DNA from: RPQJ01 sp044226195 | GTDB lineage: Bacteria; Pseudomonadota; Gammaproteobacteria; Steroidobacterales; Steroidobacteraceae | DNA: 64,000 bases | Direction: 5' to 3' | Assembly (NCBI GenBank): GCA_044226195.1 | Contig: JBGAHO010000010.1 | Location: 1 to 64,000, forward strand | In this document: positions 8,708-15,730 of the stretch, piece by piece | How positions within the stretch are numbered: the stretch's first letter is position 1 | Layout: each line of letters opens with the position of its first letter | Program-made: the position numbers and the translations under genes | The notes under the pieces: model-generated | What the model saw: only the letters and a program-made list of their open reading frames with translations | The model's database searches: none | Told to the model about the DNA's origin: nothing

Positions 8708-9334
8708 GTGCAATTGATGTCCTCGAGTTTCGGCCACCGGCAGCGGATGCCCGAAGAATTCGCGTTCTGCGCGCCGGACCCGGCGACGCACGTTCGCATG
8801 AGCCGGAACCGCAATCCCCACCTGCGCTGGACGGGCGTGCCGTCGACCGCGAAGTCGCTGGTGCTGCTGTGCGTGGACACCGACGTGCCGACGCGCGCGG
8901 ACGACGTCAACCAGGAAGGCCGCGTGGTCCCGGCGAGCCTGCCGCGCACCGACTTCTATCACTGGCTGATGGTCGACATCCCGCCGTCGGTCAGCGAGAT
9001 CAAGGCCGGCCAGTGCTCGGACGGCATCGTGGCGCGAGGCAAGCAGTCGCCCGCGGGGCCGGCGGGTTCGCGCCAGGGCGTCAACGATTACACGCTGTGG
9101 TTCGGCGGCGACGCCGAGATGGGCGGCAAGTACTTCGGCTACGACGGCCCCTGCCCGCCGTGGAACGACGAACTGCTGCACCACTACCACTTCATCGTCT
9201 ACGCGACGGACCTTCCGCGCTGCCCGGTCGACGGCGACTTCACCGGCGCGCAGGTGCAGGAGGCGATCGCGAAGCACGTCCTCGCCGAGGCGCGCCTCAC
9301 GGGCACCTACACGCTCAATCCCGCGCTGAAGTAG
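8708..9334 (+). CDS. YbhB/YbcL family phosphatidylethanolamine-binding (Raf kinase inhibitor-like) protein
   Basis: PEBP-fold protein of 208 residues. It has the expected opening MQLMSSSF and RMPEEFAF, the ligand-pocket residues around LVLLCVDTDVP and FYHWLMVDIPP, and the C-terminal HHYHFIVYATDL. GTG is chosen as start because GGAGGAA lies 5 nt upstream and the sequence then begins like other YbhB proteins; an in-frame ATG is 9 nt further in. The role of bacterial PEBPs is not established. Confidence 0.85.
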   Translation: MQLMSSSFGHRQRMPEEFAFCAPDPATHVRMSRNRNPHLRWTGVPSTAKSLVLLCVDTDVPTRADDVNQEGRVVPASLPRTDFYHWLMVDIPPSVSEIKAGQCSDGIVARGKQSPAGPAGSRQGVNDYTLWFGGDAEMGGKYFGYDGPCPPWNDELLHHYHFIVYATDLPRCPVDGDFTGAQVQEAIAKHVLAEARLTGTYTLNPALK

Positions 9335-9340
9335 CGGTCG

Positions 9341-9841
9341 CTATTTGTCGAGCGAGCCGACGTCGATCAGCTCGACGTCGAAGAGCAGCGTCGCGCCGGG
9401 CGGGATTACGCCCCCGGCGCCGGCCGCGCCGTAGCCGAGCTCGGCCGGGATGACGAGCCGACGCTTGCCGCCGACCTTCATGCCCTGCACGCCCTGGTCC
9501 CAGCCGGTGATGACCTGGCCTTCGCCGAGCATGAACTGGAACGGCTGGCCGCCCACCGAGCTGTCGAACTGCGTGCCCTTGTGGTCGGGCTTCGACTCGT
9601 CGTACAGCCAGCCCGTGTAATGCACCGTCACGTACTGGTGCGGCACCGCCTCGGCGCCCGTGCCGACCACGAGATCGGTCTTCTGCAGCGCACCGACGGT
9701 CGACACGCTCGCGGCCACCGGGGCCGCCGGGTGGCGAGTGCAGCCCGCAAGCGCCAGCAGGCAGCTGCAACCGGCCGCGATCAGGAGAGACAGGGCAGGC
9801 GCGCGCAGGCGATCCGCGCGCGGGCGGGAAACTTCGGTCAT
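9341..9841 (-). CDS. FKBP-type peptidyl-prolyl isomerase, predicted lipoprotein
   Basis: Prolyl isomerase of 166 residues with a clear lipoprotein signal (SLLIAAGCSCLLALAGC), so it is probably anchored in the periplasm. The FKBP domain runs from about 60 to the end: VTVHYTGWLYDE, GTQFDSSVGGQPFQFMLGEGQVITGWDQGVQGMKVGGKR, LVIPAELGYG and LLFDVELIDV. All aromatic pocket positions appear present. It converges with the PEBP gene (6-nt gap) and follows a tiny membrane-protein gene by 11 nt. Confidence 0.9.
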   Translation of the reverse strand: MTEVSRPRADRLRAPALSLLIAAGCSCLLALAGCTRHPAAPVAASVSTVGALQKTDLVVGTGAEAVPHQYVTVHYTGWLYDESKPDHKGTQFDSSVGGQPFQFMLGEGQVITGWDQGVQGMKVGGKRRLVIPAELGYGAAGAGGVIPPGATLLFDVELIDVGSLDK

Positions 9842-9852
9842 GGACGAATCCT

Positions 9853-10017
9853 CTACGGTGCGGCGAGCAGGTCCGGCGGACCGAAGACCATCACCGCGCC
9901 GACCACCGCGAGGAACGCGACCAGCAGCGCGGCGGTCACGACCACCGAGCGCATGTGCACCCGGAAGACGACGCGGACGTCGTCGAGGTCGTCGAGCAGC
10001 TTCAGCAGCCGTTCCAT
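9853..10017 (-). CDS. Small single-pass membrane protein (54 aa), unknown function
   Basis: A 54-residue frame beginning MERLLKLLDDLDDVRVVFRVHMR, followed by one hydrophobic helix of about 22 residues (SVVVTAALLVAFLAVV...) and a short GPPDLLAAP tail. The charged leucine-rich start plus a single helix suggests a cytoplasm-facing membrane microprotein. It sits 11 nt upstream of the FKBP start on the same strand, so the two are probably cotranscribed. I recognise no family. Confidence 0.55.
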   Translation of the reverse strand: MERLLKLLDDLDDVRVVFRVHMRSVVVTAALLVAFLAVVGAVMVFGPPDLLAAP

Positions 10018-10086
10018 GCGACGTGACGCGTTAAGTCAAACGGTCCGTGCAGGACGAGAGCATACGACAGCACCGGCCGGCATGGC

Positions 10087-10347
10087 TCACTTGTCCTTGT
10101 CGTCGAACGCGTCGCGGGCCTTGTCGGCCCAGTTCTTGTAGCTCGAGACGCTGTAGAGGGCCTTGGAGATGACGGCGTGGCGCGACGTCGGGCCCGGCGA
10201 CTGGCGCACGCGGTTGAGCCACGAATTGTAGGCTTCCCAGCCTTCCGCAGCCGCGCCGAACTTCGACCGACGCCCGAGGGCGTCGACCGGTACGGCGGCC
10301 AGGGTCGAGTCCTGGGCACGCCCGCGCAGCGCTTTGGGGTCGCTCAT
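10087..10347 (-). CDS. Hypothetical protein (86 aa)
   Basis: Soluble, polar 86-residue protein beginning MSDPKALRGRAQDS, with a Trp/Tyr-containing middle (GWEAYNSWLNRVRQ...YSVSSYKNWADKARDAFDDKDK) and a charged tail. There is no signal peptide or recognised domain. It lies 71 nt downstream of ppnN on the same strand. Codon use is like the neighbours, so it is probably a real gene. The function is unknown. Confidence 0.55.
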   Translation of the reverse strand: MSDPKALRGRAQDSTLAAVPVDALGRRSKFGAAAEGWEAYNSWLNRVRQSPGPTSRHAVISKALYSVSSYKNWADKARDAFDDKDK

Positions 10348-10418
10348 TGCATTCACCGTTCGCCTGCCCCGCACGCTACCGAAGCAGCGGAGCCGCGTCC
10401 GGTACTGCGTCACAGATG

Positions 10419-11822
10419 TCAGGCGACGATGCGATAGCAGGGCTGGTAGTCGCCCGACAGCTTCATGCGCCGCTGCGCCACGAACGAGCCGAGCAGCGCG
10501 TCGAGCCGCTTCAGCACGTCGCCGTCGCCGTGGATGACGAACGGCCCGTGCTCCTCGATCATGCGGATGCCGGCTTCCTTGACGTTGCCCGCCACGATGC
10601 CGGAGAACGCGCGCCGCAGCTCGGCCGCCAGCAGGTGGGTCGGCTGGTCGCGATGCAGGTTCAGCGCGGCCATGCGCTCGTGCGTGGGCTCGAACGGCAT
10701 CTGCATCTCGTGCGGGACGTGCAGCAGCCAGTTGTAGTTGTACGCGTCGCTGTGCCGGCGACGGTATTCGCGCACCGCGTCCATGCCGCGCGTCATCTCG
10801 CGCGCCACTTCGGCCGGGTCGTCGACGATGATGCGGTAGCACTGGCGCACGCGCTCGCCGAGCGTGGCGACGAGGAACTCGTCGATGCGGCGGAAGTACT
10901 CCTCCGCGCCGGCCGGCCCGGTGAACACCACGGGGAACGGCTGCGGCTCGTTCGCGGGATCGAGCAGGATGCCGACGAGGTACAGGATCTCCTCGGCGGT
11001 GCCCGCGCCGCCCGGAAACACGACGATGCCGTGGCCGAGGCGCACGAACGCCTCGAGGCGCTTCTCGATGTCCGGCAGGATCACCAGCTGGTTGACGATC
11101 GCGTTCGGCGGCTCGGCCGCGACGATGCCCGGCTCCGTGAGGCCGATGTAGCGGCCGTCGCGGATGCGCTGCTTGGAGTGGCCGATCGTGGCGCCCTTCA
11201 TCGGGCCCTTCATCGCGCCCGGTCCGCAGCCCGTGCAGACGTTGAGGTTGCGCAGGCCGAGCTCGTAGCCGACCTTCTTCGTGTACAGGTATTCCTCGCG
11301 GCCGATCGAGTGGCCGCCCCAGCAGACCACGATGTCGGGACGCACGCGCGGCAGCAGCACCCCCGCGTTGCGCAGGATGCGGTACACGGCGTTGGTGATC
11401 CCCTGCGCGTCGTGCAGGTCGACGTGGCCGTGCTCGTAGACCTCGCCGTGGATGTACAGGATGTCGCGCAGCACCGCGAACAGGTGCTCCTGGATGCCGC
11501 GGATCATGCGGCCGTCCACGAATGCCGAGGCCGGCGCGTTGCGCAGTTCGAGCTTCACGCCCCAGGCCTGGCGCACGATGTGCAGGTCGAAGTCGGCGTG
11601 GCGGTCGAAGATGGCGCGCGCGTCGTCGGTCTCGCCGCCGGCGTTCAGCACGGCGAGCGAGCAGCGGCGGAACAGCGAATAAAGACCGCCGCGCGAGGAG
11701 TCGAGCAGCCGGTCGACTTCCTGCTGGGCGAGGTTCTCGAGGCTGCCGGTCGGGGTGACCCGGGCGTCGACGGAATCGGCCTCCTCCGTGGCGGGGATGG
11801 AGACCTCCACCTTGCGCATCAT
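10419..11822 (-). CDS. ppnN: Pyrimidine/purine nucleotide 5'-monophosphate nucleosidase
   Basis: LOG-family nucleosidase (YgdH/PpnN) of 467 residues that splits nucleoside monophosphates to base and ribose 5-phosphate. The catalytic LOG signature is split as usual: CTGCGPGAMKGPMKGA and, near residue 270, GIVVFPGGAGTAEEI. The extra N-terminal (about 1-140) and C-terminal domains are those of PpnN and are absent from plant-type LOG proteins. The start overlaps the stop of the L,D-transpeptidase gene by 1 nt (TAATG), implying translational coupling. Confidence 0.9.
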   Translation of the reverse strand: MMRKVEVSIPATEEADSVDARVTPTGSLENLAQQEVDRLLDSSRGGLYSLFRRCSLAVLNAGGETDDARAIFDRHADFDLHIVRQAWGVKLELRNAPASAFVDGRMIRGIQEHLFAVLRDILYIHGEVYEHGHVDLHDAQGITNAVYRILRNAGVLLPRVRPDIVVCWGGHSIGREEYLYTKKVGYELGLRNLNVCTGCGPGAMKGPMKGATIGHSKQRIRDGRYIGLTEPGIVAAEPPNAIVNQLVILPDIEKRLEAFVRLGHGIVVFPGGAGTAEEILYLVGILLDPANEPQPFPVVFTGPAGAEEYFRRIDEFLVATLGERVRQCYRIIVDDPAEVAREMTRGMDAVREYRRRHSDAYNYNWLLHVPHEMQMPFEPTHERMAALNLHRDQPTHLLAAELRRAFSGIVAGNVKEAGIRMIEEHGPFVIHGDGDVLKRLDALLGSFVAQRRMKLSGDYQPCYRIVA

Positions 11823-12448
11823 TACGGCCGGATCTCGATCGGGACGCCGACCCCGGTGCGCAACCAGATGTCGACCATGTCGGCGTTGCTGACGGCGATG
11901 CAGCCGTCCGTCCAGTCGTTGCGGGCGTAGTACTCGGCCGGCTTGCGCGGCACGTTCGGCTCACCGTGGATCATGATCAGGCCGCCCGGACGCGCACCGT
12001 TCGCCTGCGCGCGCCGCACGTCCTCGTCGCTCGGGTAGGAGACCTGGATCGACAGGAAGAAGTCGCTGCGCGGGTTGCGACGCACGAGCCGGTACGAGCC
12101 CTCGGGCGTGCGGAAGTCGCCTTCACGCTGCTTCGGCCCGTAGGGGTTCAGGCCGAGGTGCACGGGGTAGTCGGCGATGATGCGGTTGTCGCGCAGCAGG
12201 TAGAGGCGGCGCTCGCCCTTGGCGACGATCACCTTGTCGGCGGTGTCGAACTGCCCGGACGGGGCGCGCGCATAGCCGAGCGACGTCGTCGCGACCGTCG
12301 TGACCGAAACCACGGGAGGCGGCGCGGTCGCCGACGGGTCGTTCATCGAGGAAATGGACTCGAAGACGTCCGCCCGGGCGCCCAGCGGGGCCAGGAGGGT
12401 GAGCACGAGCGCCGCGAGGGGCGCCCTGGAGCAGCGTCGGACTCTCAT
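11822..12448 (-). CDS. L,D-transpeptidase (YkuD domain), exported
   Basis: Periplasmic cell-wall enzyme of 208 residues. A signal peptide (MRVRRCSRAPLAALVLTLLAPLGARA) is followed by a linker and the YkuD catalytic domain with IMIHGEPN and the nucleophile Cys in NDWTDGCIAVSNADM. The usual SxGC(I/V)R ends CIAV here, so the Arg is replaced. The ATG at 12448 is preferred because it gives a proper signal peptide; an upstream in-frame start adds 17 residues. It overlaps ppnN by 1 nt. Confidence 0.85.
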   Translation of the reverse strand: MRVRRCSRAPLAALVLTLLAPLGARADVFESISSMNDPSATAPPPVVSVTTVATTSLGYARAPSGQFDTADKVIVAKGERRLYLLRDNRIIADYPVHLGLNPYGPKQREGDFRTPEGSYRLVRRNPRSDFFLSIQVSYPSDEDVRRAQANGARPGGLIMIHGEPNVPRKPAEYYARNDWTDGCIAVSNADMVDIWLRTGVGVPIEIRP

Positions 12449-12568
12449 GCGGGGCGAGAGTATAGCCGCTCCGGGGCCGGGCGCTGTGCGCGGGCTCACG
12501 AGTCGGTCATCTCCGTCACAGTTTCGGGTGCCCGCCTGCGCCCCAGGGGCGGGCGTCGGCCCCGCACG

Positions 12569-12943
12569 CTATTCGCCGACGGCAAACTCGATGCGGTCGC
12601 CGTGCTGCATCAGCGCCTTGACCGCGCACTTCTCGATGGACGACAGCACGGATACCCGTTGTTCGGTCGTGAAGCGTTCGGGGAACGCGACCTGAGTGAC
12701 GATGCGCGACGGCAACAGCGGCCGGTCGGGCTGCGCCACGACCTTCAGCTCGATGTCGATGCCGGCATCGTCGATGCCGAGTTCGCGGCACGCTTTCTTG
12801 GCATAGACGCCGGCGCAACCCGCCAGGGCCGCATAGGTCGCCTCGAGCGGGTTCGGCAGGCTGCCGTCGTTGGCGTACGTGATCGTGTGCTTGCGGCCGA
12901 CTACCGCGATCTGCGGGCCGTTCTGCAGCTGGACGTGGAACAT
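12569..12943 (-). CDS. OsmC family peroxiredoxin-like protein
   Basis: OsmC-fold protein of 124 residues that reduces organic peroxides or acts on persulfides. The two redox cysteines typical of the fold are in LAGCAGVYAKKAC (about residue 43) and in IEKCAVKAL (about 104). The N-terminal dimer strand is shortened. It lies behind the rhodanese gene in an operon-like run, but an unusually AT-rich segment sits just upstream, so it may have its own regulated promoter. Confidence 0.8.
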   Translation of the reverse strand: MFHVQLQNGPQIAVVGRKHTITYANDGSLPNPLEATYAALAGCAGVYAKKACRELGIDDAGIDIELKVVAQPDRPLLPSRIVTQVAFPERFTTEQRVSVLSSIEKCAVKALMQHGDRIEFAVGE

Positions 12944-12975
12944 GATGCGCGATCCTCGGCGATGACCCGGGAGAC

Positions 12976-13024
12976 TTTATATTAGCATCACCTGATATTT
13001 CATATAAGTATTTTCTAATATTAA
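12976..13024 (-). promoter_or_regulatory. AT-rich promoter/operator island before osmC
   Basis: About 49 nt of strongly AT-rich sequence in otherwise GC-rich DNA. The outer inverted repeat is TTTATATTAG (12976-12985) and CTAATATTAA (13015-13024), with one mismatch. Inside it, ATATTT and AAGTAT form a second imperfect dyad. The right arm overlaps the rhodanese stop codon. Such TA-rich dyads are typical operators of ArsR-family sulfide or persulfide sensors (BigR/SqrR type). The regulator assignment is inference, and no such gene is in the window. Confidence 0.45.
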
Positions 13025-13371
13025 CCGGACCCCGGCGGCAGGTTCCGCCAGCTGCCGCCGTTCAGGACGTCGGCAAAGCCCAGGCCCCTCAGGCGCCGCG
13101 CCGCCATGGCGCTGCGCGTGCCGGACGCACAGCAGGCAATGACCGGGCGCGACCGGTCGAGTTCGCCGGCACGCTGGTCGATCTCCGCCAGCGGCACGTT
13201 GACGCTGCCAGCGGCATGCCCCGCCGCGAATTCCGCGGCACTGCGCACATCGACGATCTGTGCACCGCGGGCCAGGTACTGCGGGATCCGCCGTCGCGCG
13301 TCCCACACCCCGTAAATCCGCCACGCGACGAAGGCCGCGAGCGCGGCGAGGATCAGGTTGTCCGGGGTCAC
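13021..13371 (-). CDS. Membrane-anchored rhodanese-like protein
   Basis: Single rhodanese domain of 116 residues behind one N-terminal membrane helix (NLILAALAAFVAWRIYGVW). The domain contains IVDVRSAAEFAAGHAAGSVNVP and the active-site loop CCASGTRSAMAA, whose second Cys occupies the sulfur-carrying position (CxxGxRS). It starts at a GTG that overlaps the methyltransferase stop by 4 nt. A sulfur-transfer or persulfide role next to OsmC is likely. Confidence 0.85.
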   Translation of the reverse strand: MTPDNLILAALAAFVAWRIYGVWDARRRIPQYLARGAQIVDVRSAAEFAAGHAAGSVNVPLAEIDQRAGELDRSRPVIACCASGTRSAMAARRLRGLGFADVLNGGSWRNLPPGSG

Positions 13372-13985
13372 GTCGACGTGCCTCCCTGGGCGGGGCGACG
13401 TGCCACCACCTGCACCACGGAGCTGTGCCCGGTGTGGCCGCCTCCTTCACGGACGTCCCGTTCGCGTTCGATCCCGATCTCGAACACGAGGCCGGCCAGT
13501 TCGGCCTGCAGCTGCGCCAGGGTCGGCATGAGGTCCGGGTCCTTGGGCCCGCCCGTGCCGTGGCGCATCTGGTCGGGCGTGTAGGCCTCGAGGATGAACA
13601 CGCCACCCGGACGCAGGCCTGCCACGACCTCGCGATGCACGCGGGCACGCAGGACGCTCGGCAGGTGGCACCAGATCGACACCACGGCATCCCACGCCCC
13701 CGGCTGCAGGTGCCAGTCCGCGAGGTCCGCCTGTTCCGTGTGCAGCGCGACGCCGCGCGATGCCGCGAGGCGGCTCGCCTTCTCGAGGCCGACCGCCGAC
13801 TGGTCCACCGCCGTGACGGTGTGGCCGAGTCCGGCGAGGTGCGTCGCGTTGCGACCCTCCCCTTCGGCCAAGCAGAGCACCTGGCCAGCGGGCGCGATCC
13901 AGCGCGCCTGTTCCTTCAGGAAGTCGTTCGGCTCGGTGCCGTAGAAGAATCCGTCACCCGCATAGCGTTCGTCCCAGGAAATCAA
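13368..13985 (-). CDS. Class I SAM-dependent methyltransferase (TehB/thiopurine-type)
   Basis: Methyltransferase of 205 residues. It starts WDERYAGDGFFYGTEPNDFL, has a SAM-binding motif I written CLAEGEGRNATHLA, an acidic motif II (VTAVDQSAVGLEKA) and motif IV WDAVVSIWCHLP. The pattern AEGEGRNA belongs to the TehB-like small-molecule methyltransferases. The start is a TTG with GGGAGGAG 8 nt upstream. It overlaps the rhodanese gene (GTGA). Possible substrates are chalcogen or thiol compounds, but this is inference. Confidence 0.8.
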   Translation of the reverse strand: MISWDERYAGDGFFYGTEPNDFLKEQARWIAPAGQVLCLAEGEGRNATHLAGLGHTVTAVDQSAVGLEKASRLAASRGVALHTEQADLADWHLQPGAWDAVVSIWCHLPSVLRARVHREVVAGLRPGGVFILEAYTPDQMRHGTGGPKDPDLMPTLAQLQAELAGLVFEIGIERERDVREGGGHTGHSSVVQVVARRPAQGGTST

Positions 13986-14050
13986 TGTCGCACTCCTCCC
14001 ACGCGGTCGCGCGACGGCGATTCTCGCATGCCGACGATGACTCGCCAGGA

Positions 14051-14452
14051 TCAGTGGCAGCCGCCACCACCGCAGCCGCAGCCGCCTTCATGCCCGTCGT
14101 GGTCATGCCCGTGCGCGTGATCGCGCGTCGAGGCGACCGGTAGCGTTCCGGCGAGCCACGACCGCACGGCGCTTTCGGGATCACGCTCCGTCGTGACGAG
14201 CGCCGCGATGCCGCGACGGGCCAGTCGCAGCCGCAGTCCCTCGCCCATGCCACCGGTGATCAGCACGTCCACCCCGTCGAGCGGGTGCGGCGCCTCCGGC
14301 GGGCTGTCGTGAAACGACTGCTCGCGCTCCAGTTCGAGCATGTCGCAACTCACGATCGCGCCCTCCTGCACCTCGTACACCTGGAAATTCCGGCACCGAC
14401 CCGCGTGTTCGGTGACCTCGCGGCGGTTCTGGCTCGTCACGGCAATTCTCAT
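14051..14452 (-). CDS. NifX/NafY-type (dinitrogenase Fe-Mo cofactor) domain protein with His/Cys metal tail
   Basis: Protein of 133 residues. Residues 1-105 form a NifX/NifB-C-like domain (MRIAVTSQNRREVTEHAGRC, then LITGGMGEGLRLRLARRGI). The last 25 residues are a metal-binding tail of HDHAHGHDHDGHEGG type ending in CGCGGGGCH. Such proteins occur outside nitrogen fixation as iron-sulfur or metal carriers, and no nif genes are here. It starts 10 nt after cydX, so it is probably cotranscribed with the oxidase. The inner ATG is preferred because GGAG lies 6 nt before it. Confidence 0.75.
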   Translation of the reverse strand: MRIAVTSQNRREVTEHAGRCRNFQVYEVQEGAIVSCDMLELEREQSFHDSPPEAPHPLDGVDVLITGGMGEGLRLRLARRGIAALVTTERDPESAVRSWLAGTLPVASTRDHAHGHDHDGHEGGCGCGGGGCH

Positions 14453-14462
14453 CGTCATCTCC

Positions 14463-14573
14463 TCATTCGTCTCGTGCTGACTCGCGACTCTCGGCCATCT
14501 CGCCCCACATGGCGTTGAGAATGGCCAGGAGGACGGCGAACCCCACTCCCAGGATCCAGGCGAAGTACCACAT
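14463..14573 (-). CDS. cydX: Cytochrome bd oxidase small subunit CydX
   Basis: A 36-residue protein, MWYFAWILGVGFAVLLAILN followed by AMWGEMAESRESARDE. The opening MWYFAWILG and one membrane helix ending in an acidic tail are the CydX/CbdX signature. It starts 8 nt after cydB. CydX stabilises the haem cofactors of the oxidase. Confidence 0.9.
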   Translation of the reverse strand: MWYFAWILGVGFAVLLAILNAMWGEMAESRESARDE

Positions 14574-14581
14574 GCTGCACC

Positions 14582-15721
14582 TCAGTACGCGCTGCGCTCG
14601 TGCTCGCGGATGTACGCGAGCGTCACCTTGCCGGCCATCACCCCGTAGGCCCACCGGGTGTAGAAGACGATGAGCGGCATGAACACGACGACCGCCGCGA
14701 ACATGATGCCGAGCGTCAGCTGGCTCGAGGTCGCGTCCCACGCCGTCAGGCTCGAGTTCGGGCTCGAGCTCGATGGCATGACGAACGGGAACATCGACAC
14801 GCCGGCGGTCAGGATCACGCCCGCGAGCGCGATCGACGACGACACGAAGGCCGCCAGTCCCCGCGATCGCCCCGCGAGCCACATGCCGGCCAGCGTCGCG
14901 AGCACGGCCACGGCAGGGATGGCCATCGTCAGGGGATAGGCCCGGTAATTGCGAAGCCACGCGCCCGCCTCGGCGACGACGTGCTTGGCCAGCGGGTTGG
15001 AGACGGCGTCCGGATCCGCGCCCGACACGATGGTGTAGCCGCCGATGCCGGCCGCCACCCAGACTCCCGCCGCGATGAACGCCGCGCAGAAGATCGTGCC
15101 GGCCACGATCGAGCCACGCCTTGCCCGGCGCTCGATGTCGCCCTCGGTGCGCAGCACGAGATAGTTCGCGCCGTGAAAGGTGATCATCGCGCTGCTCACG
15201 ACGCCCGCGAGCAGCGCGAACGGGTTGAGCAGTTGCCAGAACGTGCCGTCGTAGTGCGGGACCAGCCACGTGTCGAAATGGAACGGCACGCCCTGCAGCA
15301 GGTTGCCGAACGCGACGCCGAAGATGAGCGGCGGCACCGCGCTGCCGACGAACAGGCCCCAGTCCCAGAAGCTGCGCCAGCGGGGGTCGGCCACCTTGCT
15401 GCGAAAGTCGAACCCTGTCGGCCGCAGGAACAGCGACCACAGCACGGCCATCAACGCCCAGTAGAACCCGGAGAACGCCGTGGCGTAGACCAGCGGCCAC
15501 GCCGCGAAGACCGCACCGCCGGCCGTGATGAACCAGACCTGGTTGCCGTCCCAGTGCGGACCCACGGTGTTGATGACGACTCGCCGCTCGTCGTCGTTGC
15601 GACCCACGAACGGCAGCAGCGTGCCGACGCCCATGTCGTGTCCGTCCATGATCGCGAAGCCGATCAGCAGCACGCCGACCAGCAGCCACCAGATGAAGCG
15701 CAGGGTTTCGTAGTCGAGCAT
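14582..15721 (-). CDS. cydB: Cytochrome bd ubiquinol oxidase subunit II
   Basis: Integral membrane subunit of 379 residues with eight to nine helices. It begins MLDYETLRFIWWLLVGVLLIGFAIMDG and continues with DMGVGTLLPFVGRNDDERRVVINTVGPHWDGNQVWFITAGGA, which is diagnostic. It pairs with CydA to form the quinol:O2 oxidoreductase. It lies 9 nt after cydA. Confidence 0.95.
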   Translation of the reverse strand: MLDYETLRFIWWLLVGVLLIGFAIMDGHDMGVGTLLPFVGRNDDERRVVINTVGPHWDGNQVWFITAGGAVFAAWPLVYATAFSGFYWALMAVLWSLFLRPTGFDFRSKVADPRWRSFWDWGLFVGSAVPPLIFGVAFGNLLQGVPFHFDTWLVPHYDGTFWQLLNPFALLAGVVSSAMITFHGANYLVLRTEGDIERRARRGSIVAGTIFCAAFIAAGVWVAAGIGGYTIVSGADPDAVSNPLAKHVVAEAGAWLRNYRAYPLTMAIPAVAVLATLAGMWLAGRSRGLAAFVSSSIALAGVILTAGVSMFPFVMPSSSSPNSSLTAWDATSSQLTLGIMFAAVVVFMPLIVFYTRWAYGVMAGKVTLAYIREHERSAY

Positions 15722-15730
15722 GGCGCCCCC

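Noticed and set aside
12530..12554. GC hairpin downstream of osmC as a terminator
   Set aside because: The arms GCCCGCC/GGCGGGC are present, but no T-run follows on the minus strand, so it was not listed as a feature.
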